The notes beneath the pieces were generated by a model. That model had not been told where the DNA came from and made no database searches. It saw nothing but the letters and a program-made list of their open reading frames with translations. Shown piece after piece: positions 17,827 through 26,919 of a stretch of DNA of 64,000 nucleotides. Numbering within the stretch: position 1 is the stretch's first letter; every line of letters starts with the position of its first letter. Position numbers and translations under genes: made by a program. Origin of the DNA: an uncultured Saprospiraceae bacterium (GTDB taxonomy: Bacteria; Bacteroidota; Bacteroidia; Chitinophagales; Saprospiraceae); contig CALLPN010000001.1 in NCBI GenBank assembly GCA_938015435.1, positions 1 to 64,000 on the forward strand, in the 5' to 3' direction.

Positions 17827-18441
17827 TTATGATTTTAATTGATCAATCTCTCTAGCTATATTTCTTCTTGCATTGGATTCATATTTACTTCTATAATATT
17901 CTGAAAAGTATAAATTTTCCCTTTTCAGAAAACTCTCCATAATGCGCAATCTACTCTTACGATATAAAAACCAGGGAACAAATTTATATTCCTTTCTGAT
18001 ACTTTTAGTATAGCTTTCATATTCAATAGCCGTTGATCCCAAAATGGATATATCTATATCCATAATAAATTCTTGTTCGACATTTTCAGGAACTTGAGTA
18101 TGCATAGTTGCTATTATCAAATTACAAATATTATCTACCCTTTGTTGTTCTACTCTTTGATTAAGAAGAAATTCTTTAGCTCTAATTGCACTCTTCAATT
18201 CATTATTTTTTCCATATGGATTATAGATAATATCATGATACCAAAAAGCCATTTCTATATCATCTTTGACGTTTAGTTCTACAAGGGAATCTAACTTACT
18301 CAAACAATCCCTTACATGATCCATATTATGATATGCTCGATGAGATTCGCTATGCATAGTTAAAATACCATCAAGTTCGGACTCATTGCGTTCCAAACCA
18401 AATCGACTCATTAGATCTAACCATTTATTTAACATTGTCAA
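17827..18441 (-). CDS. HD-domain protein, predicted metal-dependent phosphohydrolase (COG4339-like)
   Basis: 204 residues. The metal ligands of this HD branch are visible: His in YHNMDHVRDCL, the HD pair in AFWYHDIIYNP and the Asp in FIMDIDISILG. The family is of unknown substrate. No signal peptide, so cytoplasmic. It starts 5 bases after the stop of the alpha/beta hydrolase gene, so the two form an operon transcribed leftward. The first codons (MTMLNKW) allow a start at either Met with little effect. Confidence 0.85.
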   Translation of the reverse strand: MTMLNKWLDLMSRFGLERNESELDGILTMHSESHRAYHNMDHVRDCLSKLDSLVELNVKDDIEMAFWYHDIIYNPYGKNNELKSAIRAKEFLLNQRVEQQRVDNICNLIIATMHTQVPENVEQEFIMDIDISILGSTAIEYESYTKSIRKEYKFVPWFLYRKSRLRIMESFLKRENLYFSEYYRSKYESNARRNIAREIDQLKS

Positions 18442-18446
18442 GAAAT

Positions 18447-19076
18447 TTAATTAGACAAAATCATTTCATTTATAAGCTCAGAAATCTTATCAGCCATATC
18501 AACTATCATAAAATGGCCACCACCTTCAATCACTTTCGCTTCACCTTGCAATGGTATCAATCTATCAGAAGTACCATGTATCCTGATACAATGATCTAAC
18601 TCAAAGTCACTTTCCCATTTAATAATTCTTTGTAGGGCCCATCTAATAAACGTAGGGTCGGTATCATCTATTATTCTTGTGAGTAGCAACTTATTCTTCG
18701 CACCAAACATAAAATTTAATAATACCTGTGGTGGTTTAATAAGTCCATTAGGAATCAGATTCAGTAAACCTAATTTCCCTAATGCCAAATATGCTTTTGG
18801 CAGTTGACTACTCTTCGAAACGGAAGATATTAATACAGTATACTTAGGTTTAAGGATTTTAGCTAATTCAACGGCGACGATACCACCGAAACTAACTCCT
18901 ATTATTCCGTAGGGTTGTTTCGTGTCTATTTGAGCACTTAATCTGTTCACATAAGATACAAGTGATTCTTGCTTAAAAGGACCAAGCCATTTCAAAAATA
19001 CCGTGTCCGCATTAATAGAGATTAAATCGAATACTCTTTTGTCCGCACCTAAGCCTCCTATAAGGTAGTATGTCAT
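18447..19076 (-). CDS. Small alpha/beta hydrolase
   Basis: 209 residues, short for the fold. Opening strand YYLIGGLGADKRVF with a GG oxyanion loop; nucleophile elbow IGVSFGGI (GxSxG); acid in TSDRLIPL; and catalytic His in GGGHFMIV, so a Ser-Asp-His triad is complete. It is an esterase- or thioesterase-like enzyme with unknown substrate, cytoplasmic. First gene of a two-gene operon with the HD protein. An imperfect -7 box (AATCTTTG on the minus strand at 19098-19105) lies about 20 bases upstream of the start. Confidence 0.85.
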   Translation of the reverse strand: MTYYLIGGLGADKRVFDLISINADTVFLKWLGPFKQESLVSYVNRLSAQIDTKQPYGIIGVSFGGIVAVELAKILKPKYTVLISSVSKSSQLPKAYLALGKLGLLNLIPNGLIKPPQVLLNFMFGAKNKLLLTRIIDDTDPTFIRWALQRIIKWESDFELDHCIRIHGTSDRLIPLQGEAKVIEGGGHFMIVDMADKISELINEMILSN

Positions 19077-19235
19077 AATCAGTATCTGGTAGTATTACAA
19101 AGATTTCCTATTTTAGTTCATATTTGATTATTACATCAGAATTACAATGAAATGTTCATAAGGGAATTTCCATTACTATTTGGTTTACTCATAAAGGTAG
19201 GCCATTAATACCCTTTGTATCTCTACTCAATTATA

Positions 19236-19243
19236 TATCTTCG
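19236..19243 (+). promoter_or_regulatory. Promoter of the threonine aldolase gene
   Basis: TTTG at 19214-19217, an 18-base spacer, then TATCTTCG, one change from TAnnTTTG. The expected start is about 14 bases before the ATG. Confidence 0.65.
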
Positions 19244-19263
19244 GATCTTCTAAAACCGATACA

Positions 19264-20286
19264 ATGAAAACAATCAATCTTATATCCGATACTATCACTA
19301 AGCCTACAAAAGATATGCTGGACTATATGTACTCAGCAGAAGTTGGAGATGATGTCTTTGGAGAAGATCCGACTATCAATAGATTACAAGAAAAGGCCGC
19401 GGCAATGTTTGGTAAAGAAGCTGCTCTATACTGTCCATCTGGGACTATGACCAATCAGATTGCGATCAAAGTGAATACTCGGCCACTGGATGAGATGATC
19501 TGTGATCATTACTCTCACGTATACCAGTATGAGACTGGTGGATATGCATTTAACAGTGGTGTAGCTGTAAATCTGATTCAAGGGCAATATGGCAAAGTCA
19601 CTGCAGAACAAGTAAAGGCTGCTATTAAGCCAGTATATGATTGGCTTCCAATAAGCAAACTAGTCGTACTTGAAAACTCATGCAACAAAGGAGGTGGATC
19701 TTATTACACGATAGATGAAATAAAACCGATCAAAAAAATTTGCGATGAAAATGGATTGATCCTTCACTTAGATGGAGCTAGACTTTTCAATGTAATGGTA
19801 GAAACTGAAGAAGATCCAAAAGATATAGGTGCGGAATTTGAGACCATATCGATATGTATTTCAAAGGGGCTCGGCGCTCCTGTTGGCTCTCTTCTACTTG
19901 GCCCTAAAGATAAGATCACGGAAGCTAGAAGATTCCGTAAAGTCATGGGTGGAGGGATGCGTCAAGCTGGTTACCTAGCAGCGGCTTGCGAATATGCATT
20001 AGATAACAATGTAGCACGCCTCAAGGACGATAACCATCGAGCTAAGACATTGGGGGTAGAAATAGAAAAGCTATCTTATATCGACTCTGTGTACCCTGTA
20101 CATACTAACATTGTGATCTTTGAACTAGGCAACGGTCTCCAATCGGATGAAGTCGTGGAGAAATTAAAATCTAAAGGTGTAATCTGTGCCGCATTTGGAG
20201 CTTCGATGGTAAGATTTGTGACCCATATGCATATTGGTGATGATGAAGTCAGTGACGTAGTCAGTATCATGAAGGATCTTTACTAA
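19264..20286 (+). CDS. L-threonine aldolase (low-specificity), PLP enzyme
   Basis: Splits L-threonine or allo-threonine to glycine and acetaldehyde using pyridoxal phosphate; cytoplasmic, fold type I. 340 residues, the family length. N-terminal LISDTITKPTKDMLDYM and AEVGDDVFGEDPT are diagnostic; Ser-Gly-Thr phosphate loop in YCPSGTMTNQ; HLDGARLFN binds the cofactor; SKGLGAPVGS carries the PLP lysine (Lys201). Single gene with its own promoter; its stop codon overlaps the stop codon of the convergent small membrane-protein gene. Confidence 0.93.
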   Translation: MKTINLISDTITKPTKDMLDYMYSAEVGDDVFGEDPTINRLQEKAAAMFGKEAALYCPSGTMTNQIAIKVNTRPLDEMICDHYSHVYQYETGGYAFNSGVAVNLIQGQYGKVTAEQVKAAIKPVYDWLPISKLVVLENSCNKGGGSYYTIDEIKPIKKICDENGLILHLDGARLFNVMVETEEDPKDIGAEFETISICISKGLGAPVGSLLLGPKDKITEARRFRKVMGGGMRQAGYLAAACEYALDNNVARLKDDNHRAKTLGVEIEKLSYIDSVYPVHTNIVIFELGNGLQSDEVVEKLKSKGVICAAFGASMVRFVTHMHIGDDEVSDVVSIMKDLY

Positions 20287-20486
20287 TCCTGGGTTTCCTT
20301 TTTACGATCAGGATTCATCATATATCCCAGAGACCATAAAAGCATACCTAAGATGTAAGGCAAAGAATTATTACCGGAATTGTCTCCAAGTGAAATATCG
20401 TGAAAAAAATCTTGGTATAAGGCATATAGAAATGATCCAACAATAAGCAAGAATCCACCTGCTTCCATTATTTTTCCGATGTTCAT
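20283..20486 (-). CDS. Small two-helix membrane protein
   Basis: 67 residues from the ATG at 20486 (MNIGKIMEAGGFLLIV), with two hydrophobic segments (residues ~9-24 and ~42-56) joined by a polar loop, and a charged C-terminus (NPDRKKETQD). The frame can be extended to 20537, but that ATG sits directly behind the terminator hairpin of the next gene, so the inner start is preferred. Function unknown. The stop codons of this gene and the threonine aldolase overlap. Confidence 0.6.
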   Translation of the reverse strand: MNIGKIMEAGGFLLIVGSFLYALYQDFFHDISLGDNSGNNSLPYILGMLLWSLGYMMNPDRKKETQD

Positions 20487-20542
20487 AGTTGGTATTTTTA
20501 GTTGGTAAAGTGACCAAGGACTTAATATAGGTAGCATACAAA

Positions 20543-20574
20543 CAAAAACCCCATCAACTATCCAAGCTGATGGG
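20543..20574 (-). terminator. Rho-independent terminator of the 114-residue protein gene
   Basis: Read on the minus strand: CCCATCA, ten-base loop region, TGATGGG, then GTTTTTG. The gene it serves ends 29 bases upstream of it. Confidence 0.75.
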
Positions 20575-20602
20575 ATTCGTATTTATTTGACCATCGTAAT
20601 GA

Positions 20603-20947
20603 TTATGAGTTATCGATATCTGGGTGACCTTCACCTTCTCCAACTGGCTCGTCTCCAGTAGTAAGATAGCTATGGCCAGTATCAAGATTATAATAGAAGT
20701 ACAACGGACCTTCGTTTCTTAGTAAATCTATCACATTGTAGTATTTACTTGTCTTATAGTAAACATTGTATAGGATCTTGTCATTCTTTTTAGTGATGCT
20801 GTTCGCCTTGAAGTCCTTTGATTGGAATCTCAATTGCGCCTCACCATCTGGAAGATGCAGCTGTATACTGTACTCTACACCATCATAATTACTATCATGT
20901 ATAGTTGCTTTGTACTCATCGAACTCTTCAATTATAAAATTTGCCAT
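20603..20947 (-). CDS. Hypothetical cytoplasmic protein, 114 residues
   Basis: No signal peptide or membrane helix. The N-terminus MANFIIEEFDEYKATIHDSN and the middle (YSIQLHLPDGEAQLRFQSKD) read as a compact beta-strand protein; the C-terminus is acidic and Gly/Pro-rich (TGDEPVGEGEGHPDID). I do not recognise a family. It is a single gene, flanked by a terminator at its 3' end and about 160 bases of gene-free sequence upstream. Confidence 0.65.
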   Translation of the reverse strand: MANFIIEEFDEYKATIHDSNYDGVEYSIQLHLPDGEAQLRFQSKDFKANSITKKNDKILYNVYYKTSKYYNVIDLLRNEGPLYFYYNLDTGHSYLTTGDEPVGEGEGHPDIDNS

Positions 20948-21108
20948 GTTTCTGATATTCAGTTTTGATTATTGATAAAGAAATAACGTCTTCATCTCTG
21001 ACGATATTACCGCTAAAATAAGGTTTCGATTCTAATATCCATAATATTAGGAGCTTGGTCGGTCTAATATGTAATCCTAACAGTCCAAAATGCCCAACCT
21101 AGATCTGA

Positions 21109-22047
21109 TTAATGACTCAATATTGAATCTAAAGTCGCTTTAAGAGAGATACTACTCTCAAATATATATAAAGGGGTCTCGCTTGAAGTCATGACTTCTT
21201 TTTGGATCCGAATGAGGTTATCTGTTTTGCCTACCTTTCTGATGAAGATACCTTTGGTCTGTCCAGGATATTTTTTAGCTAGATCAGCGTATATATCTGC
21301 GTCTTTTTCGGCCGCATCTCCTACTAAAATAAATTCCTTAGTTGGAAACCTCCTATATAGCTTATCCAGCTCATCGTATTTTTCTCCAAATGAGCTACTA
21401 TTACTAAGTAGATGCCATCCGAAATCTCTTAATATAATCGAGCCTTTCGGATAGTTATTGAATTCAAGAAAGTCGACTATATAGGTATATAGGTTATGTG
21501 GACTCTTGGATATATAAAAGAAGTTAGCTTGATAGCTCGTCTGTAGAAACTGATAAACCTCTGCCATTCCAGCGATGGCAGTTCGTTGATATTGATTCCT
21601 AAATATCGTATTGAAAAGGAGTTTTATTTTGAGAACAGAGCTCACTTGAGTCTTGATAATCGTATCATCAATATCGCTAATTACAATATAGTCCGAATTG
21701 ATTTGGATTAGTTCTGCATTAACCGGAGACTGACAAGGTATCGATACATCAAGATTGACCAAACTGCCATTTTCACTGAGAAGCGTGCGATTCAATTCGA
21801 AAATAAAGTAGCCTTCATCATCCGTAATGGCCGAATACTTGGTTCCTTTTATGGACAGATGGACCTCTTGATTAGGCACTTCGTTACTTATGAATCTTCT
21901 AAACGAGTTTTTGAGGTTAGTCCACCATCGATCACTCTGAGTTGCTATTACTGCAGGATCATCTAAAACTCTACCACGAACTACAGTGATACGCTCATCT
22001 GTATATCCTATATATGCTTGTATTGTATATGCCTTAGACGATGCCAT
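21109..22047 (-). CDS. App1-family phosphatidate phosphatase-like protein (DUF2183)
   Basis: 312 residues. The catalytic domain starts at VISDIDDTIIKTQV, the DxDxT motif of the HAD superfamily App1 phosphatases. Later family motifs are FFYISKSPHNLYTYIVDFL, the conserved KGSIILRDFG and FILVGDAAEKDADIYADLA. The ~120 residues before it form a beta domain (IKGTKYSAITDDEGYFIFEL). Yeast App1 dephosphorylates phosphatidate; bacterial members are uncharacterised. No signal peptide. It is preceded by a clear Shine-Dalgarno and by xseB 12 bases upstream, so the two form an operon. Confidence 0.87.
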   Translation of the reverse strand: MASSKAYTIQAYIGYTDERITVVRGRVLDDPAVIATQSDRWWTNLKNSFRRFISNEVPNQEVHLSIKGTKYSAITDDEGYFIFELNRTLLSENGSLVNLDVSIPCQSPVNAELIQINSDYIVISDIDDTIIKTQVSSVLKIKLLFNTIFRNQYQRTAIAGMAEVYQFLQTSYQANFFYISKSPHNLYTYIVDFLEFNNYPKGSIILRDFGWHLLSNSSSFGEKYDELDKLYRRFPTKEFILVGDAAEKDADIYADLAKKYPGQTKGIFIRKVGKTDNLIRIQKEVMTSSETPLYIFESSISLKATLDSILSH

Positions 22048-22055
22048 TTATAAAA

Positions 22056-22060
22056 CCTCC
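22056..22060 (-). promoter_or_regulatory. Ribosome binding site of the App1-like gene
   Basis: GGAGG on the minus strand, eight bases before the ATG. One of the few good Shine-Dalgarno sequences in the window; it confirms this start. Confidence 0.8.
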
Positions 22061-22251
22061 TATTCCTCTTCGTCGAATAGATCATGTAGATCTTCTTCTA
22101 TATTACGAAGTTTTGATTTACAAGCTTTGATCAGCTTTTGAGCTCTTTTGACTTTACTGCTAAGATCATCTATACCTATCTCATCACTATTGAGTTGAGA
22201 TACTATATTTTGTAACTCTTCGTATGCTTTCGCATAATCTGATTTTGCCAT
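22060..22251 (-). CDS. xseB: Exodeoxyribonuclease VII small subunit
   Basis: 63 residues, the normal length of XseB, which joins XseA to degrade single-stranded DNA. The conserved pattern is there: YAKAYEELQNIVSQLNSDE, IDDLSSKVKRAQKLIKACKSKL and an acidic C-terminus (DLHDLFDEEE). xseA is not in the window. Lies directly upstream of the App1-like gene. Confidence 0.9.
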   Translation of the reverse strand: MAKSDYAKAYEELQNIVSQLNSDEIGIDDLSSKVKRAQKLIKACKSKLRNIEEDLHDLFDEEE

Positions 22252-22478
22252 TGGCCGTAAGTGTTAATGTTATTAATTGTTAAAAGAGTCTTTTGAGACT
22301 CCTCGCGAAAACGAATACAAAACTACTACTATCTACTTCTATATCCAACAGGTCAATTAAACTAATGTTCTCATCAAAATAAAGGAGGCCAAATGAAAAC
22401 CTTGTGAAATATAAAATGATTACTAAAAAGGGCATTTACCATTAATTAAAACGGCACCGAATTAAAAAAAACACAAAT

Positions 22479-22514
22479 TAAAAGTCCGCTTCATCGATAC
22501 GGATAAAGCGGACT
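22479..22514 (-). terminator. Terminator downstream of the 1034-residue T9SS gene
   Basis: AGTCCGCTT and AAGCGGACT, perfect nine-base arms, followed on the minus strand by TTTTAATTT. It lies 29 bases past the stop of the gene. Confidence 0.75.
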
Positions 22515-22542
22515 ATATATTATTCGAATTTAGATAAAATCA

Positions 22543-25500
22543 CTATTGCTTAATCACCCTCTCGAGTATATTAGCTGATGGATGCAATACGCGTACAAAG
22601 TATATCCCATCAGGATAACTCATCAATGAGAATGTACCTACAAATGTGTCATCATATTTTCCTACCACCCTATTTTGGATTAATTTACCTGATATATCTA
22701 AAATATCAACATTGATAAACTTATCTGAAGTTGGAAGATTAACTAACTCTAACCTAAACACGCCATCCGTTGGATTAGGTAATACTGTAAGCTCTACATC
22801 TACTCCATTAACATCAATAACGCTTGTAGTCGTACCCACTGTTACTGTCTCTTCATAAGTACAAGTTCCTGATCCATCTAGTATTCTCACATCATAATCT
22901 CCAGAAGCAAGATTAGTGAAAATTGGACTTTCTTGGTCTGGACCCTCGTTGATACTATATGAATATGGCGCTATTGAATTGCTCGCTTCTATATCTATAG
23001 TTCCATCTTGAACACCATCACCTGATGCATCTGAGGTTGTTATCGTTGCAGTTAGAAGGCACTCAAGTGGATCTTGACAGAAATTTTCTGTTGCACTACT
23101 CCCAAAATCTCCATCGTTATAAATTAATAATTCGCCATTCTGATTCAAAACTTTAAAGTTTCCAATTCCGTAATCACAGCACATTCCATCTGCAGCTGCA
23201 TCATCTACAACTAAAGTAAAGCAATCGTCTACAGGGACACAAATATCTTCAATGTAAATAGCGTCATTAGTTTCCAATCTACCTTCACTAAGGATAATAC
23301 CTGTCGTAGTATTTGTCAATATCCAAGTAGTTTCTGCTGCATAGTCATCAGCCTTAAATACTAGTGAGATAAAGTTGGAATCATCCTGGAGTATCGATGA
23401 AACTACTACAGTATTATTATCTGCATTGAAATCTGTGGATTCTGTATTAACCTGTATTAGAGAAAAAACAATACTATTCTCTCCTATGGTAAGACTTGAG
23501 GATAACATCTGATTCAAAGTGGTCGATGCACCCGTAGCTAGATTACCATTATATGCAATTTGATCTACGTCTTCACCATTGATGTTTACATTGATTATAG
23601 CTGAAGTAATCTCGACTCCACCAAGATTAATAATCGTTACTGACGATCCTATTTCAAGCGCGCAGATTCCTGTCTCAGCTGTAGCTTCCAGTGCCACTTC
23701 TAACCTAGGTAGCTGTGTTACTACTTTACTAAAAACATCGTTATTAGCATTAAAATCTACTTCAGTAGCTACTGACACTGTAATGTTATAATCTCCCACC
23801 GCTGACATATCAATAGGAGTATCAAAACTTACATCGATCGTTTCTCCTTCTGCGAGAGTTTGAGTTATGGACTTCATCTCAATGGCAACATCATTGACCA
23901 TTAATGATGCAGTATAAGACGAGATTGTATTTACTCCAGTATTGGTAATGCTCGCTATTACCAACTCACTATCAGACAAAGTGTAAGTAGTATTTGGCTC
24001 AAGTATCGCTGTAGTGGCCAAATCAAAAGAATCTTTTGCTAATGCAAAGGATAATATACGTGACTGAGTTACTTGATTACTATTCCCAGCATACTCTGTA
24101 GTAAACCAGAATGTAGTACCATCAGGTGAAACACTCATCTGAGAATAATCACCAAATCTTCCAAAACTATTAATTGCACCTTGTCCAGTTACGGCTTCAT
24201 ACTCATCTACCGTCATGATACCTAATGGATCTGAAGCAAATCTTCCAGTAAACCTAACTCCAGCAAAGTCTTCTTCACTTGACACACTATATCCGAGCCC
24301 AATATTACCGTTCTTATCCATAGCGATTGTCCCCATAAACCTATCTTTACCATCTTCCGGCGCAAAAGTACCTTCTTGATATAGAAACCACTCTTCATCT
24401 GCTGATGTACGTCTTAGCTCTATCCATCTAATACCAGACAAATTATCTCCGTCAGTTACATCAGTCACAAAATTAAATACTAGCGACTCATGTGATCCAA
24501 AATTTCTTTGGTGCGGAACATGCATTATTACTTCTGGAATAGCATCTAAACCGGTACCATTTCTTTGTGGTACACAAGCAAATCCAGGTCCGTTCTCGGA
24601 ACAAGGGTAAGCATCGTATGGTGAAACCACTATACTAGTTTGAATCACTTCAGTATTAGAATCATCTTCATAATCAACATCAAATGAATATAGTTCTATC
24701 TGGTCTTGATCTGGACCGTCCGCCCAAGAGCTATCATTAAGTTTTAATGCGATAGGTCTATCATCGTAAGGAAGATTGGTGCCATTCCAGTCTGCAGGAG
24801 TAGAGACTATAAATCCTTGCTCTGCATTTGGACTTCCATCAATCGCTACCCTTTGCATCCTAACATTATCTTCTCCTTGTAACAATGCTTCTCTATCTAT
24901 GAAGTATTGATATAAAACCCCTGCACCTTCTTCGTTTGTAGTTACTACTAATGATCTTGGAGTGATCGCGTATTTAGGGTAATCTGGAAAATTAGGTGTT
25001 GAGAATGAATACGCAAAATAACTTCCTAATGGATCATCTGTTTCACTAACAGCAATCAGTAGATTGGCTGGATCTGTAAATTCTGTAATGATCCATTGAT
25101 TAGCTACTTCATCATATAATATGATGGGATCTCCTGCAGAAGAAGAATTGAACTCTGACCACAAAGTTTGCATTGCAAACTGATTTACTAAATTACCCTC
25201 CAAATCGTAAACTGCTACTAATGTACTGTTTACCGCCTGCACGTAATAGTTGTGACCTACATCACCCGTTGGATCCAAAGGAGATCCACTACCTACGCCA
25301 TTTATATTTACTAAGGGCTCTACTTCTACACTTCTTTTGGATAATCCAAAATCTCTTTGTCTTAACCTATCAGCACCTTGATGCTCAAGCTCCATTTTAC
25401 GTGCTTTACTAGATCCTCTTCTCCCTTTAAAATTATCAGGTGTTACTCTTTCTTTTTTTAATTGATCCTTCTTCTCCTTAGAAATAGCATCCTTGCTTAC

Positions 25501-25647
25501 TAGGTTTCTGATCTGATCAGATTTCCCTAATAGCCTTACCGTACTAGAAGAAACTGAAACTCCCTCTACTTTCTTAGAGATAACTTGCTGCGCAGATAGA
25601 CCTATACCTAAAAAGAGACTTGTAATAATGAGTATGACTTTTTGCAT
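22543..25647 (-). CDS. Large T9SS-secreted protein (type A sorting domain)
   Basis: 1034 residues. Signal peptide (VILIITSLFLGIGLSAQQ), a Lys/Arg-rich propeptide-like stretch to ~residue 100, then a ~400-residue domain with repeated blades (GDPIILYDEVANQWIITEF, then LLIAVSETDDPLGSYFAYSF, GRFGDYSQMSVSPDG), suggesting a beta-propeller. CARDB-like beta modules follow from ~540 (LSDSELVIASITNTG) and a pre-peptidase-like segment with CCDYGIGNF. The last ~85 residues are a type A sorting domain (VLPNPTDGVFRLEL ... LDISGKLIQ ... YPDGIYFVRVL). Exported to the surface or medium; enzymatic role unknown. Transcribed alone, with a terminator downstream. Confidence 0.87.
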   Translation of the reverse strand: MQKVILIITSLFLGIGLSAQQVISKKVEGVSVSSSTVRLLGKSDQIRNLVSKDAISKEKKDQLKKERVTPDNFKGRRGSSKARKMELEHQGADRLRQRDFGLSKRSVEVEPLVNINGVGSGSPLDPTGDVGHNYYVQAVNSTLVAVYDLEGNLVNQFAMQTLWSEFNSSSAGDPIILYDEVANQWIITEFTDPANLLIAVSETDDPLGSYFAYSFSTPNFPDYPKYAITPRSLVVTTNEEGAGVLYQYFIDREALLQGEDNVRMQRVAIDGSPNAEQGFIVSTPADWNGTNLPYDDRPIALKLNDSSWADGPDQDQIELYSFDVDYEDDSNTEVIQTSIVVSPYDAYPCSENGPGFACVPQRNGTGLDAIPEVIMHVPHQRNFGSHESLVFNFVTDVTDGDNLSGIRWIELRRTSADEEWFLYQEGTFAPEDGKDRFMGTIAMDKNGNIGLGYSVSSEEDFAGVRFTGRFASDPLGIMTVDEYEAVTGQGAINSFGRFGDYSQMSVSPDGTTFWFTTEYAGNSNQVTQSRILSFALAKDSFDLATTAILEPNTTYTLSDSELVIASITNTGVNTISSYTASLMVNDVAIEMKSITQTLAEGETIDVSFDTPIDMSAVGDYNITVSVATEVDFNANNDVFSKVVTQLPRLEVALEATAETGICALEIGSSVTIINLGGVEITSAIINVNINGEDVDQIAYNGNLATGASTTLNQMLSSSLTIGENSIVFSLIQVNTESTDFNADNNTVVVSSILQDDSNFISLVFKADDYAAETTWILTNTTTGIILSEGRLETNDAIYIEDICVPVDDCFTLVVDDAAADGMCCDYGIGNFKVLNQNGELLIYNDGDFGSSATENFCQDPLECLLTATITTSDASGDGVQDGTIDIEASNSIAPYSYSINEGPDQESPIFTNLASGDYDVRILDGSGTCTYEETVTVGTTTSVIDVNGVDVELTVLPNPTDGVFRLELVNLPTSDKFINVDILDISGKLIQNRVVGKYDDTFVGTFSLMSYPDGIYFVRVLHPSANILERVIKQ

Positions 25648-25811
25648 ATTTAATCGTTTGTTAGATTTTGACTTAATTTATTGATTCTGATTATCTATTA
25701 CATTGTTTTTGAAGACCTAGTTCCTTACCTCATACACCCCTAATAATAGTATAACTGTTGATAAATGAAACACCCCTAACTTGGCATGAATGGAGTTCTT
25801 AGGTAATAATG

Positions 25812-26186
25812 CTACTGTCCGCCTTGAGACCCTACAGGTCCTGTTCGGTGTGCTTTAGAACCTTTTGTCGACATCACTGGATCCATTTTCTTTTCATACA
25901 ATGAATATACAACAACTGATTGGTCAGACTTGAATTTTGATTCTAATGCATTACAATCTTTTCCAGGGCAAACAAAGCTTGCTGTATACTGAAATTTACT
26001 CTTACTAACTCTTTGGACATCAGAGACTTTGTAATCCTTATAGGTAGATTCTAAATCGGTTACAGCTTCTTCATTCACTAACACAAGTAAATAATACTTG
26101 CCATTTTCCATATGCTTAGTAGACTTACAGGCTATAACGCCAAATACGATTATCATTGCCAAACAAATCAATACCAAATTCCTCAT
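25812..26186 (-). CDS. Small lipoprotein, function unknown
   Basis: 124 residues. Lipoprotein signal MRNLVLICLAMIIVFGVIAC, cleavage before Cys20, so the mature protein is lipid-anchored. The mature part carries a possible disulfide pair (CPGKDC) and strand-rich sequence (KYYLLVLVNEEAV; SVVVYSLYEKK). The C-terminus is polar and Gly/Ser-rich. No family recognised. It stands alone, divergent from the pentapeptide-repeat gene. Confidence 0.72.
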   Translation of the reverse strand: MRNLVLICLAMIIVFGVIACKSTKHMENGKYYLLVLVNEEAVTDLESTYKDYKVSDVQRVSKSKFQYTASFVCPGKDCNALESKFKSDQSVVVYSLYEKKMDPVMSTKGSKAHRTGPVGSQGGQ

Positions 26187-26307
26187 GCTCAGTTAGTTAA
26201 TTTTAGTAGTTTTCACAAACGTAATAGATTTTTGATACTTAATGGATAAAGAATTGCGACAAATAAACCGACCTATCATAATTTAATAACGCTTATTGCT
26301 CAAGATA

Positions 26308-26871
26308 ATGGAAGATTACTATGAAGTAGAATATCATGATGTAGAATACAAAGATACATTTGTAACTGCAGTATATGAATCATGCACATTTGTCAACTGC
26401 AACTTAGAATCCGTCAAAATGGGAGATTCTAAATTTATAGATTGTCGATTTGAAGGCTGCGACCTTAGCAATAGTAATATTCATGGTACAGCATTTAGGA
26501 ACGTAGAATTCGACACCTGCAAGATGATGGGATTGAGATTTGACACTTGCAATAGCTTTGGTTTGTCCATCGTTATCCGCGATTCTGTTTTAGATTATTG
26601 CGTATTTACTGGAGTCGACCTCAAGAAGAGCAAATTGATCAATAGCAGCTTAGTGGAGATAGATTTTTCTAACGCCGATTTACAAAAAATAGAACTCTCG
26701 AAATGCAATCTAAAGGGTGCAACTTTTCAAAACTCCAACCTTAATGGATCAAACCTTTTGGGTTCAACCCATATCAATATTGATCCTAATAGTAATCAAA
26801 TCCATAAAATGAAAGTATCTCAAACGGAACTTATAGGCTTATTAACTAAATACCAGCTAATCGTTGAGTAA
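26308..26871 (+). CDS. Pentapeptide-repeat protein
   Basis: 187 residues from ATG 26308 (the frame could begin at TTG 26296, but ATG gives a normal N-terminus, MEDYYEVEYHD). Most of the protein is made of five-residue units of the A(D/N)LXX kind: CTFVNCNLESVKMGDSKFID, CDLSNSNIHGTAF, DFSNADLQKIELSKCNLKGA, SNLNGSNLLGS. This makes a right-handed beta-helix of square cross-section. Relatives such as Qnr and MfpA mimic DNA and protect gyrase, but most have no known role, and nothing here shows gyrase binding. It precedes the TspO-like gene by 48 bases on the same strand. Confidence 0.85.
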   Translation: MEDYYEVEYHDVEYKDTFVTAVYESCTFVNCNLESVKMGDSKFIDCRFEGCDLSNSNIHGTAFRNVEFDTCKMMGLRFDTCNSFGLSIVIRDSVLDYCVFTGVDLKKSKLINSSLVEIDFSNADLQKIELSKCNLKGATFQNSNLNGSNLLGSTHINIDPNSNQIHKMKVSQTELIGLLTKYQLIVE

Positions 26872-26919
26872 TTTTGTTGACCTATAAAATTTCAAACCAC
26901 ATTAATAAAATTAGAACCT